Part shown: in pieces, positions 55,188 through 64,000 of the stretch | Position numbering within the stretch: the first letter of the stretch is position 1 | Layout of the letters: every line of letters starts with the position of its first letter | Assembly: GCF_017874575.1 (NCBI RefSeq) | Contig: NZ_JAGGLU010000010.1 | Coordinates: 1-64,000 of the forward strand | Length of the DNA stretch: 64,000 nt | Source: Lactobacillus colini | Lineage (GTDB): Bacteria > Bacillota > Bacilli > Lactobacillales > Lactobacillaceae | Reading direction: 5' to 3' | The notes under the pieces: generated by a model | What the model was told of the DNA's origin: nothing | The model's input: only the letters and a program-made list of their open reading frames with translations | Databases searched by the model: none | Translations under genes and position numbers: made by a program

Positions 55188-57235
55188 TATTTACTCCTTT
55201 CTTGAATATATTTTTTTAAAATTTTATACGCTTCTTTTGAATCTTTCGAGTTGATTAATCTCTGAATAACAATCTCATTTGTTGCAAGCATTGCCAATTG
55301 ATTAATCGCTTTTTTAGATCTCTCATGATTAAGAACTGCTATGGGGGCTATTATTCTGGCTTGTTTTCCATATGGTAAGAAGATCGGACTTTTAGAAATA
55401 AGTAAAGAAAATCCATCATCAATAACACCTTTTTCTGGGGAAGAATGAGGTATCGCCATATACTGACCTAAAAAGCTGTAATTATAAGGAGTATCAATTT
55501 GTTTTTCTAGTTCTTGATAATAACTATCTTTAACTTTTTTAGCATCCTTAAGTGGTTGCAAGGCTGTTGTTAAAGCAGTATGCCAATCAATGATTTTCTG
55601 GTTAACTACTCTAATATATTCAGGATGTATAAACTCAAGTAGATTTGGAAGATTATCTTTTTGGTTATTATCGCTAACTGTTGAATGATTAGAAATCAAT
55701 AATTTTTCCATATCATTTTTTAAGGACTCACTATCGTAAACATCAGCATATTTAGAAATTAGTTTTAATAATTTCTGAACTTTTAAGTCTGTCTTTTCAA
55801 TTCCTAATTCATTTAAAACTCTATATCTTAAGCTGATTTTTTCTGAATAATCTATATTTAGCTTTACGATGTATTGCCGACATTTGGTCTTTAATGGTAT
55901 AGTTGTAAAAACTACATCAAAATTTTGTTCTGAATTTTCAAATTCTCTAGCAGAAAGAGTAAAAAGAAAGTTTAATTCTGGAAATAATTCTTTTAAATTT
56001 CGAATTAGAATACTAGACATCATTATTCCATTAGAACATACAACAACAGCTTTATACTTTGGTATAAGTGATGAAACATTGTCTAATCCGTTAACTAACT
56101 GATATCCAAAGTAATAAGTTAAGAGTTGAATTTCATAGTCTGGAAATTTTTGTCCTATCCACTTTTCTAAAGGTTTAATAAGTTCTTTTATAATTGCTAT
56201 TAGAAACTTATGATCATCATTTTTTACTTCAATATGATCAATACCATAAATATGATATTTAACTCTATAGCATGCTGGTCTCAAATGATTCAATAATCTT
56301 TGTTCAAAATTCTCTTTATCTTGAATCTTCACCAATGTTTTAGCTTCAAAACTAATGATCATTTGGTCAATAAAGTCATTGATCTTTAGTTCTTCATAAT
56401 TAAAAGATGATGTAGCCTTATCGTATACATTAGATGATAATATTTCTAAGGCTATCCACTTTATCCCTATATCGCTTGTATCTTTAAGCAATGACAATTG
56501 TTTCAGATACTTATATTCTGCTGTTCTTTCAATAAAGGAATCTACTTGTATTCCTATATCTTTTTTATGGGTGGTTCTAATATAAATAAGCTGAATTATA
56601 GTTTTTAAAACTTCAAAGTACTTATCAGAAAAAGTCATCTTAAATTTTTGCTCAAATTCAATGATGATTAAAATGGCTTTTTTCTCTACCTTTGGATTGC
56701 CAATGACTTCTGACGCTAAATCACTAGTTAATAACTTTCTATTCTGTAAAATCAAATTGGTCATCATTAAAAAAATATCTTGCTCGTCACCCTTTAATGA
56801 ATAACCCTTAGTCCTATCATAGATAATACCCAGATTATATTTTTTAACTTCAGCTTCTGCAGATTTAATATCTTGCAAAACAGTTGTTTTACTATATTGT
56901 AAAAAGTTGACTAAATGATCTAATGAGACATATTTATTATTTGCAATAAGATAAAATACAATCATAGTCACTCTTTCTTTATCAGAATAAGTATTATCTG
57001 TGCTATACTTTTTAGGCTTTAGTAAGAAAAGTTTTAACTCATTTGGATAAGAAAAACTACCGTCTCTATGATGTTTTATCAGTGAAAATCCATTGTCATA
57101 CAATTTCTGATTAATAATATTAATTGCATAATTAATTTGTCTCTTAGTTAGCGATAACTCTTGCATCATCTCCGTAATCTTTATATTTGGTTTCTCAAGA
57201 AAAAGGGATATTATTTTTTGAATTCTATCGTTCAC
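55187..57235 (-). CDS. MtlR/LicR-type PRD activator with EIIB- and EIIA-like domains
   Basis: This 682-residue protein starts at a GTG (57233-57235) seven nucleotides after GGGGAG. It has helix-turn-helix modules (NIKITEMMQELSLTKRQINYAI; LVNFLQYSKTTVLQDIKSAE), PRD regions, an EIIB-like domain (KAVVVCSNGIMMSSILIRNLKELFP with its Cys) and an EIIA-like C-terminus (AIPHSSPEKG). It is the first gene of the sugar-acid PTS operon and probably activates it. Length and order match complete family members. Confidence 0.9.
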   Translation of the reverse strand: MNDRIQKIISLFLEKPNIKITEMMQELSLTKRQINYAINIINQKLYDNGFSLIKHHRDGSFSYPNELKLFLLKPKKYSTDNTYSDKERVTMIVFYLIANNKYVSLDHLVNFLQYSKTTVLQDIKSAEAEVKKYNLGIIYDRTKGYSLKGDEQDIFLMMTNLILQNRKLLTSDLASEVIGNPKVEKKAILIIIEFEQKFKMTFSDKYFEVLKTIIQLIYIRTTHKKDIGIQVDSFIERTAEYKYLKQLSLLKDTSDIGIKWIALEILSSNVYDKATSSFNYEELKINDFIDQMIISFEAKTLVKIQDKENFEQRLLNHLRPACYRVKYHIYGIDHIEVKNDDHKFLIAIIKELIKPLEKWIGQKFPDYEIQLLTYYFGYQLVNGLDNVSSLIPKYKAVVVCSNGIMMSSILIRNLKELFPELNFLFTLSAREFENSEQNFDVVFTTIPLKTKCRQYIVKLNIDYSEKISLRYRVLNELGIEKTDLKVQKLLKLISKYADVYDSESLKNDMEKLLISNHSTVSDNNQKDNLPNLLEFIHPEYIRVVNQKIIDWHTALTTALQPLKDAKKVKDSYYQELEKQIDTPYNYSFLGQYMAIPHSSPEKGVIDDGFSLLISKSPIFLPYGKQARIIAPIAVLNHERSKKAINQLAMLATNEIVIQRLINSKDSKEAYKILKKYIQERSK

Positions 57236-57310
57236 ATTTAATCTCCCCTTTCATTCATAATGTTACATTACTTTTTTGCGCCATGTATGCCTTTTCATTT
57301 CAAAAAGTGT

Positions 57311-57374
57311 ATTATAGACATTGATAACAATACAAAATTTGTAGAATTATGAATAGATACGTTATTGTTAGTCA
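57311..57374 (-). promoter_or_regulatory. Promoter and inverted repeat upstream of the sugar-acid PTS operon
   Basis: A TATAAT lies at 57311-57316 on the minus strand without a good -35. Behind it TTGATAACAATA (57321-57332) and TATTGTTAGTCAA (57362-57374) form an imperfect inverted repeat. This suits an activator-dependent promoter. The remaining bases of 57236-57528 show nothing else. Confidence 0.4.
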
Positions 57375-57528
57375 ACGGTATCTTGTAATTGTCAGAAAAT
57401 AAAAGTAAATATTGAAAATTTATAATATAAAAGAGTTAATACACATGAGTTTTAAATTCCAATGTATCAGCTCTTCAATTTTTATTAAATGATTTTAAAA
57501 CTCTTATTCTAATTTTGAAGTTTTTATC

Positions 57529-58020
57529 GTAAGCGTATCACGTATCATAACAGAGTATCTAAAAACCCGGTTCTAACTATGGTGGGTAGGATCGGGTTTC
57601 ATTTGCTAGTAGTTTATTTACAGTTTCCCTGAATTTATTCTGCTCACGGTAAATAAGCTTCTAAGATGCTTCCAATCATCTTCTTAGCGATAAGTTGGCA
57701 CCTTTAGAACGTATTTTTGATAAGATAGTGTGTGCAATAATCTTAGCTGATTAGTCTGGAATAATTTTGTCCTTATAAAAACAGAGCTACCAGAAAAAGC
57801 CCAGATTTCAATAGAAATCTCGACCTTGAGCATCATTTATTTTAGGTTGGATGGCGAAGATTTTTATTAACTAATCAACTTGAGTTGGGGTAAGCTTGCG
57901 AACTTCATCTTCACCACTAGACCAATCAAGCTTGCCATTTTGAACCTTTTATATAGTAACCCAAAGCCTTGACTGTCCCAATAGAGTGCTAACTGTCTTG
58001 CTTAGCTCCGTAAAAGAAAA
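57529..58020 (-). mobile_element. Degraded IS66-family insertion sequence
   Basis: The block starts at 57529 with GTAAGCG, the usual first bases of IS66 inverted repeats. It ends in a recognisable remnant of the IS66 second ORF (57829-58020). The middle (about 57600-57828) has broken frames that may be tnpC debris, but I cannot show this. A hairpin with AAACCCG/CGGGTTT arms lies near 57565-57601. No intact gene remains. Confidence 0.6.
57829..58020 (-). pseudogene. IS66 TnpB (Orf2) remnant
   Basis: Minus-strand frames give LFLFYGAKQDS-stop-HSIGTVKALGYYIKG, then, after a frameshift, NGKLDWSSGEDEVRKLTP followed by TQVD-stop-LIKIFAIQPKINDAQ. This reproduces the IS66 Orf2 order (LFLFCG, LYKR, NG-F-WP, VKELT, QV-WLL). 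Two stops and a frameshift make it non-functional. Confidence 0.75.
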
Positions 58021-58021
58021 A

Positions 58022-58064
58022 GAGATGAATAGATAAGTATCATTATGCATTATCTATTCATCTC
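58022..58064. terminator. Terminator of the LacI gene at 58108
   Basis: GAGATGAATAGATAA (58022-58036) pairs exactly with TTATCTATTCATCTC (58050-58064). On the minus strand it is followed by TTTTTCTTTT, which is itself part of the IS66 remnant. Confidence 0.85.
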
Positions 58065-58107
58065 CTACTTTAGGACTTTTCTTAATTAAATAAATTCTTA
58101 ATTGACA

Positions 58108-59118
58108 TTATCTTGTTAACCTTGCTGTGCTACTTCTGACATCAATTTTAACAGGAACAAAAATAGATTTATTTTTTGTATTTACTTTTCCTTCCATTAG
58201 TTTTATCAATTTCCTCACACCTAGAGATCCCATTTTTCGAAAATTTTGCGTTACACTAGTTAATCGAGGTCTAGTAATATTACACAAATTGGTTCCATCT
58301 ATGGTAATAATCGAATATTCTTCTGGAATTTTTATTTTATGGTCATAAGCATAATTCAAAATACCTGTAGCACAAGAATCACTTGCTGCAACTATACCGG
58401 TTAAGCTTGAAAAATTTTCATGATAATATTTTATAGCTTGGCTCCCTGAATTATAGCTATAATCACCATAAAAAATATATTTTTCGTTTGCTTCAATGCC
58501 AAATTCATCTAAAGCACGTTGATAGCCCTTAATTCTACTAAATCCTGCATATGGATAAGCATCTACGCCTGCAAGTCCGATTATTTTATGGCCTAAGTTT
58601 ATTAAATACTTTGTAGCTAAATAACCTATTTCTTGATCATCAGATCCAATAACCATATGTTCATTATCTGGCTTAATTGATACAAATATATATGGTATTT
58701 TTGCGGCATCAAGTAAAGTAATATTTTCTTTTTCTAATATTACAGACACAAATAAAATTCCACTTATTTGTCTAGAAATTAACGTTTCAAGAATATGTTT
58801 ATGTTCTTCTTCATTTGTAGTGTGAGTATACATATACATTATGTCGTATCCTATACCCTGCGCTTCAGATTGAATCCCTTTAATGATTTGATCTGAAAAA
58901 TTAGTTTCTACAGAGCTAATTACTACTACAATAATGTTATTTTTCTTTTTAACTAAATTTGCAGCTAGTGTATTTTTTCGATAACCTAACTTCTTCGCAA
59001 TTTTTCGAACTTTAGCTGCAGTAGCGGGATTAAAAAAATCCTTTTTATTACTTAGAACTCGAGAAACTGTTGAAGGGCTTACATCTGCTTCTCGCGCTAT
59101 ATCCTTGATAGTAACCAA
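58108..59118 (-). CDS. LacI-family regulator of the MFS-GH13 unit
   Basis: The protein has about 336 residues from a TTG at 59118, where GAGG is eight nucleotides upstream and the sequence reads VTIKDIAREADVSPSTVSRVL. An ATG at 59136 would add six residues and lies before that site, so either start is possible. The effector domain contains IVVVVISSVETNFSDQIIKGI and YSIITIDGTNLCNITRPRLT. It sits 3' of the MFS gene behind a terminator. It probably represses the GH13-MFS operon through the palindrome at 62247. Confidence 0.87.
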   Translation of the reverse strand: MVTIKDIAREADVSPSTVSRVLSNKKDFFNPATAAKVRKIAKKLGYRKNTLAANLVKKKNNIIVVVISSVETNFSDQIIKGIQSEAQGIGYDIMYMYTHTTNEEEHKHILETLISRQISGILFVSVILEKENITLLDAAKIPYIFVSIKPDNEHMVIGSDDQEIGYLATKYLINLGHKIIGLAGVDAYPYAGFSRIKGYQRALDEFGIEANEKYIFYGDYSYNSGSQAIKYYHENFSSLTGIVAASDSCATGILNYAYDHKIKIPEEYSIITIDGTNLCNITRPRLTSVTQNFRKMGSLGVRKLIKLMEGKVNTKNKSIFVPVKIDVRSSTARLTR

Positions 59119-59159
59119 AACATAATCCTCTTCCATATATTTAAATTAATTATAAAAAA

Positions 59160-59183
59160 ATAAGGCTGATTTCTCAACCTTAT
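59160..59183 (-). terminator. Terminator after the MFS gene
   Basis: Minus-strand ATAAGGTTGA and TCAGCCTTAT pair and are followed by TTTTTT. It ends the GH13-MFS operon ahead of the LacI gene. Confidence 0.8.
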
Positions 59184-59189
59184 CTCGTG

Positions 59190-60527
59190 TTATTCACCTT
59201 CGTGAATTAATAATACTGATAATGTACCAACTAGCATTGAAACAAATCCTATTATCATCATCATTGATTGACTATTACCTAGTAACGGGAATAACCAAAA
59301 GCTTAGCAAGGATCCAATAATTTGTGGCATACATACAAATATATTAAATAATCCTAGGTATGCTCCCTCATTGCGCCCGTGTAATGATGAGGTTAGGATA
59401 GTGAATGGTAAAGTATTTATTGTAAAGTTACCTATTCCATAAAGAGCAAAAGCTAACAATGCAACCCATTGATTATTTGTTGTAGCTACTATAATAATAC
59501 TAATTGCATCTGCAAATAACCCAACACCATACCACAACTTCCTTTGGTTTGCCTTTGTTTTAGCATAGAATAATCCCCAAAGTAAAGCAGCAATACTGTA
59601 AAATGCAGTCATAACTCCATACCAGTTACCGGCAGCTTGAAAGCCTGCAGAAGTCGGATCAGTTGTATGCCAAATATTTTTAGCCATAGCACCTGTTGCA
59701 TAAGTCCAAGTGTACATAATACCAATCCAACTAAAGAGTTGCACAACTGATAGTTCCCAGAATGAACGTGGAGCTGTCTTTAGTAATTGCCACATACTTG
59801 GAGCTTTTTCTTTTTGCTCACTCTTTTCAATGTTGTGATATTTAGCATATGTTTCAGGATCATATTCTTTTACATTGAATACCGTTACCATAGTTGATAT
59901 CAACAGTGCTGCAGCCCCTATTAAGTAAGCCCAAATTACTGTTTGCGGAATTACACCTTTAGGTGCAGTATTTAGTACTCCTATTTTTTCTAATAAGTAA
60001 GGGAGTATTGCAGCCAGTATCCCTCCAGCATAACTAAAGATCTGTTGCCAAGACCATACTTTATTCTTTTGTTTGTCATTAACCATATCTCCTGCAATCA
60101 TTCTAAATGGCGCTAAACAAACGTTAGAGAACAAATCCATTAAGGCAATTGCGATTGCAGCATATGCCAATGCTGCTAATGAACCATATCCAAACCCAAA
60201 TGAACCAGTAAATGGTAGCATAATCATTACAACAACAGTAATTGGTGCACCAACTAATAGATATGGCATTCTACGACCAAATCTTGTCCAGGTACCATCC
60301 GATGATTTTCCTAGCCATGGCTGAACTAACATACCTAATAATGGAGGCAATAAGAAAAACCAGCCCAGTTGATTAGGGTCAACCCCTATAGTTTGTGTAA
60401 TTCGACTCATTTGTGCACCTTGTAGAGTAAAGGCCATATTTACTCCTAAAGCTCCAAACGTCATTGCCATAATTGTTTTCTTCGACAAATCTGGTAAATT
60501 ACTTACCTTTTTATCATCCTTTGCCAT
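59190..60527 (-). CDS. MFS sugar transporter, SLC45/MalT-like
   Basis: From the ATG at 60527 (GAGGAG site) this is a 445-residue protein with twelve predicted helices. It has the MFS loop WLGKSSDGTWTRFGRRMPYLL and LAPFRMIAGDMVNDKQKNKVWSWQQ, characteristic of maltose/sucrose SLC45-like permeases such as lactobacillar MalT. It imports an alpha-glucoside, likely maltose or isomalto-oligosaccharide, for the GH13 enzyme encoded 23 nt upstream. Confidence 0.85.
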   Translation of the reverse strand: MAKDDKKVSNLPDLSKKTIMAMTFGALGVNMAFTLQGAQMSRITQTIGVDPNQLGWFFLLPPLLGMLVQPWLGKSSDGTWTRFGRRMPYLLVGAPITVVVMIMLPFTGSFGFGYGSLAALAYAAIAIALMDLFSNVCLAPFRMIAGDMVNDKQKNKVWSWQQIFSYAGGILAAILPYLLEKIGVLNTAPKGVIPQTVIWAYLIGAAALLISTMVTVFNVKEYDPETYAKYHNIEKSEQKEKAPSMWQLLKTAPRSFWELSVVQLFSWIGIMYTWTYATGAMAKNIWHTTDPTSAGFQAAGNWYGVMTAFYSIAALLWGLFYAKTKANQRKLWYGVGLFADAISIIIVATTNNQWVALLAFALYGIGNFTINTLPFTILTSSLHGRNEGAYLGLFNIFVCMPQIIGSLLSFWLFPLLGNSQSMMMIIGFVSMLVGTLSVLLIHEGE

Positions 60528-60550
60528 ATTTGTACTCCTCATAAGACATA

Positions 60551-62221
60551 TTAATATTTATATACTTTAGCCTCGTATGGTCGTAATATACCCTTTTCTT
60601 CATCAGAGTAGTTACTAATAATAATTTCAGAATCACTTGGAATCTTATATTTATGCTGTAATGTTTTATCAGCATAATTCAATAAGATAAGTAGCGTCGT
60701 ATCTTTATCTTTACGAGTGTAAGCAAAAATATTTTCATCTTTTTCATTTCCAGGAACGACAGCATATTCACCATCTGTTATTACTGGTAATTCATGTCTT
60801 AATTTAATCAATTTTTGATAGTAATAGAAAATCGAATTTTTATCTGCTAGTGCTTTTTCAACATTGATTTCTTTGTAGTTACTATTAACTTTTTCCCAAG
60901 GCTGTTTTTTTGAAAAGCCAGCGTATTCACTACTATTCCACTGCATTGGTGTTCTAGCATTATCACGGCTATGCAATCCCAAATATTTCAACATAGTTTT
61001 GCTATCAATTTTGTGTTCTTCATCAACAATTTGATGATAAGCATTAATTGAATCTAGATCAACATAATCCTCCAACTTATCAAAATAAGCATTGGTCATT
61101 CCAATTTCTTCACCTTGAAAAATGAATGGAGTACCTTGCTGGAAATGTAACATTGTGGCAAGCATTTTAGCACTCAAAACTCGTTTTTCCTCATTAGAAT
61201 CATTTCCAAAGCGTGATACTACACGCGGCTGATCATGATTATTCCAATAAAGTGAGTTCCATGCTTTACCATGAAGTTTTTCTTGCCATTTACTAAAATT
61301 AGCTCTTAAGTCTGATAATTTAGCTTTTCCATCTGTCCATCTTCCCATAACTGGATCCGTGTCTAATCCCATATGTTCGAACTGGAAGACCATATTCAAT
61401 TCAGAATCATCTAAATTAGCATATTTTAAAGCTTCATCTGTTGTTACAGCTGGTGTTTCACCAACTGTAACTAGATTTTTACCATGCAAAACATTTTTAT
61501 TCATTTCTTGTAAAAATTCATGAATTCGTGGTCCATTTGCAACTAATGGCTCTGGATTGGCATACTTGACACCTTCGGCTTTCTTTCCGTCTGGTAAACT
61601 TTGTGGTTTAGAAATGTAGTTAATAACATCCATTCTAAAACCATCTACACCCTTAGAAACCCACCAATTCATCATATCGTAAACAGACTCGCGAACTTTA
61701 GGATTTTCCCAGTTTAAATCTGGTTGCTCCGGTGCAAATAAATGAAGATAATACTGATCAGTCTCTTTATCGTACTTCCATGCCGAACCCGTAAAAAATG
61801 ATTCCCAATTATTTGGTTCTTTTCCATTTTTACCATCACGCCAAATATAGAAATCCCTATACTTATTATCTTTGCTCGATTTTGACTCTTTAAAAAGCTC
61901 ATGCTGATCTGATGTATGGTTAACGACCAAATCCATCATTATCTTTATACCCAAAGAGTGAGCTTTCTTTTGCAACTTATCAAAATCTTCCATGGTTCCA
62001 TAATCTGGATTAATGGCACGATAATTTGAAATATCATAACCATTATCTACTTGTGGAGATTCATAAATTGGACTAAGCCATAAAATATCAATACCCAATT
62101 TGTGTAAGTAATCTAACCGACTAGTTATTCCATTCAAATCTCCTATACCATCATTGTTAGAGTCTTGAAAACTCGATGGATAAACTTGATAAATAACTTT
62201 GTTCTGCCACCACTTTGTCAT
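60551..62221 (-). CDS. GH13 alpha-glucosidase (oligo-1,6-glucosidase-like)
   Basis: From the ATG at 62221 (GGAGG site) this is a 556-residue protein; the longer frame to 62275 runs through the operator. GH13 motifs: VIYQVYPSSFQDSNNDGIG, nucleophile Asp in GVDGFRMDVINYI, acid Glu in LVTVGETPA, Asp in YWNNHDQPRVV. A Val follows the nucleophile region as in alpha-1,6-active members (GFRMDVINYI), which favours isomaltose-type linkages. It has no signal peptide and acts on sugar imported by the MFS protein. Confidence 0.9.
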   Translation of the reverse strand: MTKWWQNKVIYQVYPSSFQDSNNDGIGDLNGITSRLDYLHKLGIDILWLSPIYESPQVDNGYDISNYRAINPDYGTMEDFDKLQKKAHSLGIKIMMDLVVNHTSDQHELFKESKSSKDNKYRDFYIWRDGKNGKEPNNWESFFTGSAWKYDKETDQYYLHLFAPEQPDLNWENPKVRESVYDMMNWWVSKGVDGFRMDVINYISKPQSLPDGKKAEGVKYANPEPLVANGPRIHEFLQEMNKNVLHGKNLVTVGETPAVTTDEALKYANLDDSELNMVFQFEHMGLDTDPVMGRWTDGKAKLSDLRANFSKWQEKLHGKAWNSLYWNNHDQPRVVSRFGNDSNEEKRVLSAKMLATMLHFQQGTPFIFQGEEIGMTNAYFDKLEDYVDLDSINAYHQIVDEEHKIDSKTMLKYLGLHSRDNARTPMQWNSSEYAGFSKKQPWEKVNSNYKEINVEKALADKNSIFYYYQKLIKLRHELPVITDGEYAVVPGNEKDENIFAYTRKDKDTTLLILLNYADKTLQHKYKIPSDSEIIISNYSDEEKGILRPYEAKVYKY

Positions 62222-62246
62222 ATTGTTTCCTCCATTATAGAAAATA

Positions 62247-62306
62247 CACAAACGTTTGTGCAAAAACTTACACAATTAATGTACACGCTTTCATAAAAGA
62301 TGTCAA
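62247..62306 (-). promoter_or_regulatory. Promoter, cre box and LacI operator of the GH13-MFS operon
   Basis: Minus-strand TTGACA (62301-62306) and TACATT (62278-62283) are 17 nt apart. A cre box (62280-62293, 13 of 14 matches) overlaps the spacer and -10. CACAAACGTTTGTG (62247-62260), a perfect palindrome downstream of the -10, is a textbook LacI-family operator. Confidence 0.8.
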
Positions 62307-62468
62307 CATCTTTCTCAACAAATCTTATAAAAGTACCTTAGTATTTACTTATATGATTCTCTTGTTGCACTTAAAACATAATAAAAATCAGTTTTATTGA
62401 AACTGATTTAAATAATTGATAATATTTGATTTTTAATAGAAAACATATCTTTAAAGCCAATAAAAATA

Positions 62469-62500
62469 ATGAGCTATAATTCCGAAAAATAATAGCTCAT
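62469..62500 (-). terminator. Terminator behind the GH1 fragment
   Basis: ATGAGCTAT (62469-62477) pairs with ATAGCTCAT (62492-62500) and is followed on the minus strand by TATTTTTATT. The stretch 62307-62468 shows nothing else recognisable. Confidence 0.65.
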
Positions 62501-62528
62501 CGTTAAATTAATATGCCTAGCACATGCA

Positions 62529-62912
<384 letters not shown>

Positions 62913-64000
62913 TTAAGACACTAATTTACAACTTTTTATTAATCTACCAACAAACATTACAACAATTGGTGTTAACAACGCAATATAAGTGTCATTAATT
63001 CCAAATGGATTTCCTAAAAGATACCATACAGTAGTTAAAACAGTAGTAACAATCAGTGCAACATTAGCACTAATAGTACTCTTAAATTGTGGCAAGTAAA
63101 ATGCAATCACTGCTACTATAGCAATTGCTACTCTTAAAGCTTTAGCGAAAAAAGATAATGCTAAGATATTAGGCGTTATGAACATAAATATTAACGGAAA
63201 TAGACCCACTATAATTGAAAGAATATGCGTTACTCTCAATTGTTTTTCTTGCGAAGGATTAAAATATGGAATATATAAATCATTCATAATTAAGGCTACT
63301 ATGGCTAACGAACATGCGCTAATTCCAATAAATACGCTTGCCAGTAACCCTATTGAACAAATTACTATTAGTATAATGTTCATATGTCCCAAAAATACTG
63401 GCAGAGCATATAAAGCGTTAATTTTAGGAAATAAATATCTTGATAATACTCCAATTAAGCCGAGGGCAAGACCAAATGGTATAACCATACCAGCTGCATA
63501 AAAGGTAGATTTTTGAGCATCTTTTTCATCCTTAGCTGAAGCAATGGCTTGCTCAATAAATTGTGTTGAAAAAATTGCCCCGATTGACGTTAAAATCCAC
63601 CCAATTATAGTTCCCCATCCAATATGACCAGTTACTGAGAAATAAAAACTAGGTAATTTCTGAGATACTAATTGTATATTACCCACCATTTTCCAAGCTA
63701 CTACAGCTATTATAATAACTGCTAAGTATTTCATAATAGTATGAATAACTGTTATTTTAGCAACACTTTTCATACCACCTATACTGTAATAAATAGTACT
63801 TACAACAGCTATTAAGATCATAGAAACTTGTAAGTTGGTCCCTAATATTTCATGCAAAACACTAGCACCGCTAAAATATGAATTAAGATTTAACATGACC
63901 ATTGCATAGATCATTATTAGACTAACAATAATCTGAGTTGAAGGGCCATATTTTTGTCTTATAGCACCAGAAATTGTAAAGCTTCCAGTTCTATAAAGTT
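62913..64000 (-). CDS. Sodium:solute symporter family (SSSF) protein, 5' end beyond window
   Basis: The reading frame is open to the window edge (TISGAIRQKYGPSTQ precedes the first internal Met at 63914), so the gene starts beyond 64000. The visible part has about nine hydrophobic helices, including YYSIGGMKSVAKITVIHTIMKY and GAIFSTQFIEQAIASAKDEKDAQKS, typical of SSSF permeases in the LeuT fold. The solute is unknown. It stops just before the GH1 fragment. Confidence 0.82.
   Translation of the reverse strand, partial: LYRTGSFTISGAIRQKYGPSTQIIVSLIMIYAMVMLNLNSYFSGASVLHEILGTNLQVSMILIAVVSTIYYSIGGMKSVAKITVIHTIMKYLAVIIIAVVAWKMVGNIQLVSQKLPSFYFSVTGHIGWGTIIGWILTSIGAIFSTQFIEQAIASAKDEKDAQKSTFYAAGMVIPFGLALGLIGVLSRYLFPKINALYALPVFLGHMNIILIVICSIGLLASVFIGISACSLAIVALIMNDLYIPYFNPSQEKQLRVTHILSIIVGLFPLIFMFITPNILALSFFAKALRVAIAIVAVIAFYLPQFKSTISANVALIVTTVLTTVWYLLGNPFGINDTYIALLTPIVVMFVGRLIKSCKLVS

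Noticed and set aside
57600-57828. Confident tnpC remnant
   Set aside because: Short peptide stretches look transposase-like, but frames are too broken and the similarity too weak by eye.

Overview
The window is AT-rich, densely coding, low-GC Gram-positive DNA. Six complete phosphotransferase (PTS) permeases, CcpA-type cre boxes, LacI/BglG/MtlR-type regulators, strong GGAGG ribosome sites and Rpn-family elements point to a host-associated Lactobacillus, perhaps of the gasseri/johnsonii group. The genus is a fairly safe inference; the species is a guess. No tRNA, rRNA, prophage or CRISPR array is visible. Almost everything is carbohydrate import and catabolism arranged as separate small regulons.

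Layout. 1-1835: VOC, Gfo/Idh and UPF0303 operon. 2150-6033: MFS transporter and intracellular glycosidase divergent from a LacI regulator. 6120-8230: an intact-looking IS200/IS605 element (tnpB, tnpA, probable omega RNA). 8236-13856: rpe and the ribose operon rbsK-D-A-C-B with a cre-controlled promoter. 13992-24628: a two-way locus with a beta-glucoside-type PTS (duplicated EIIB), an antiterminator with two RAT/terminator leaders, an apiosidase-like hydrolase (DUF4038/GH140 type), a sugar isomerase, a LacI regulator, a split transketolase and an FGGY kinase. 24874-29614: PTS, GH13 hydrolase and LacI. 29656-36994: two copies of an Rpn-type sequence in direct orientation enclosing a fructose-type PTS/MalY/activator operon and an AAA ATPase. 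37688-43036: cellobiose-type PTS, a GH1 enzyme with Gln at the acid/base position, and an activator. 43269-46146: two NmrA-like paralogues and a LysR regulator. 46348-50605: GH1, beta-glucoside PTS and RpiR regulator. 50733-57235: galactitol-type PTS with a galactonate-dehydratase-like enzyme, a KDPG/KDPGal-type aldolase and an activator. 57529-58020: IS66 remnant. 58108-62306: LacI, MFS and GH13 unit. 62529-64000: GH1 fragment and the 3' part of a sodium:solute symporter.

The strongest candidate for an undescribed system is 13992-24628. Its gene set matches what intracellular D-apiose use would need: PTS import of an apiosyl-glucoside, apiosidase, aldose-ketose isomerase, ketose kinase and a two-subunit transketolase of the apulose-4-phosphate type. 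The products, xylulose 5-phosphate and triose phosphate, would join the same pentose phosphate pool fed by the neighbouring ribose operon and rpe. The pathway assignment is inference from domains and context.

Other points of interest are a GH1 enzyme with a myrosinase-like Glu-to-Gln change, a sugar-acid PTS operon without a kinase, and a family of 17-4-17 hairpins at the 3' ends of three genes whose imperfect pairs are nearly all G-U wobbles only on the transcribed strand. One copy of this hairpin supplies the C-terminal codons of the first gene.
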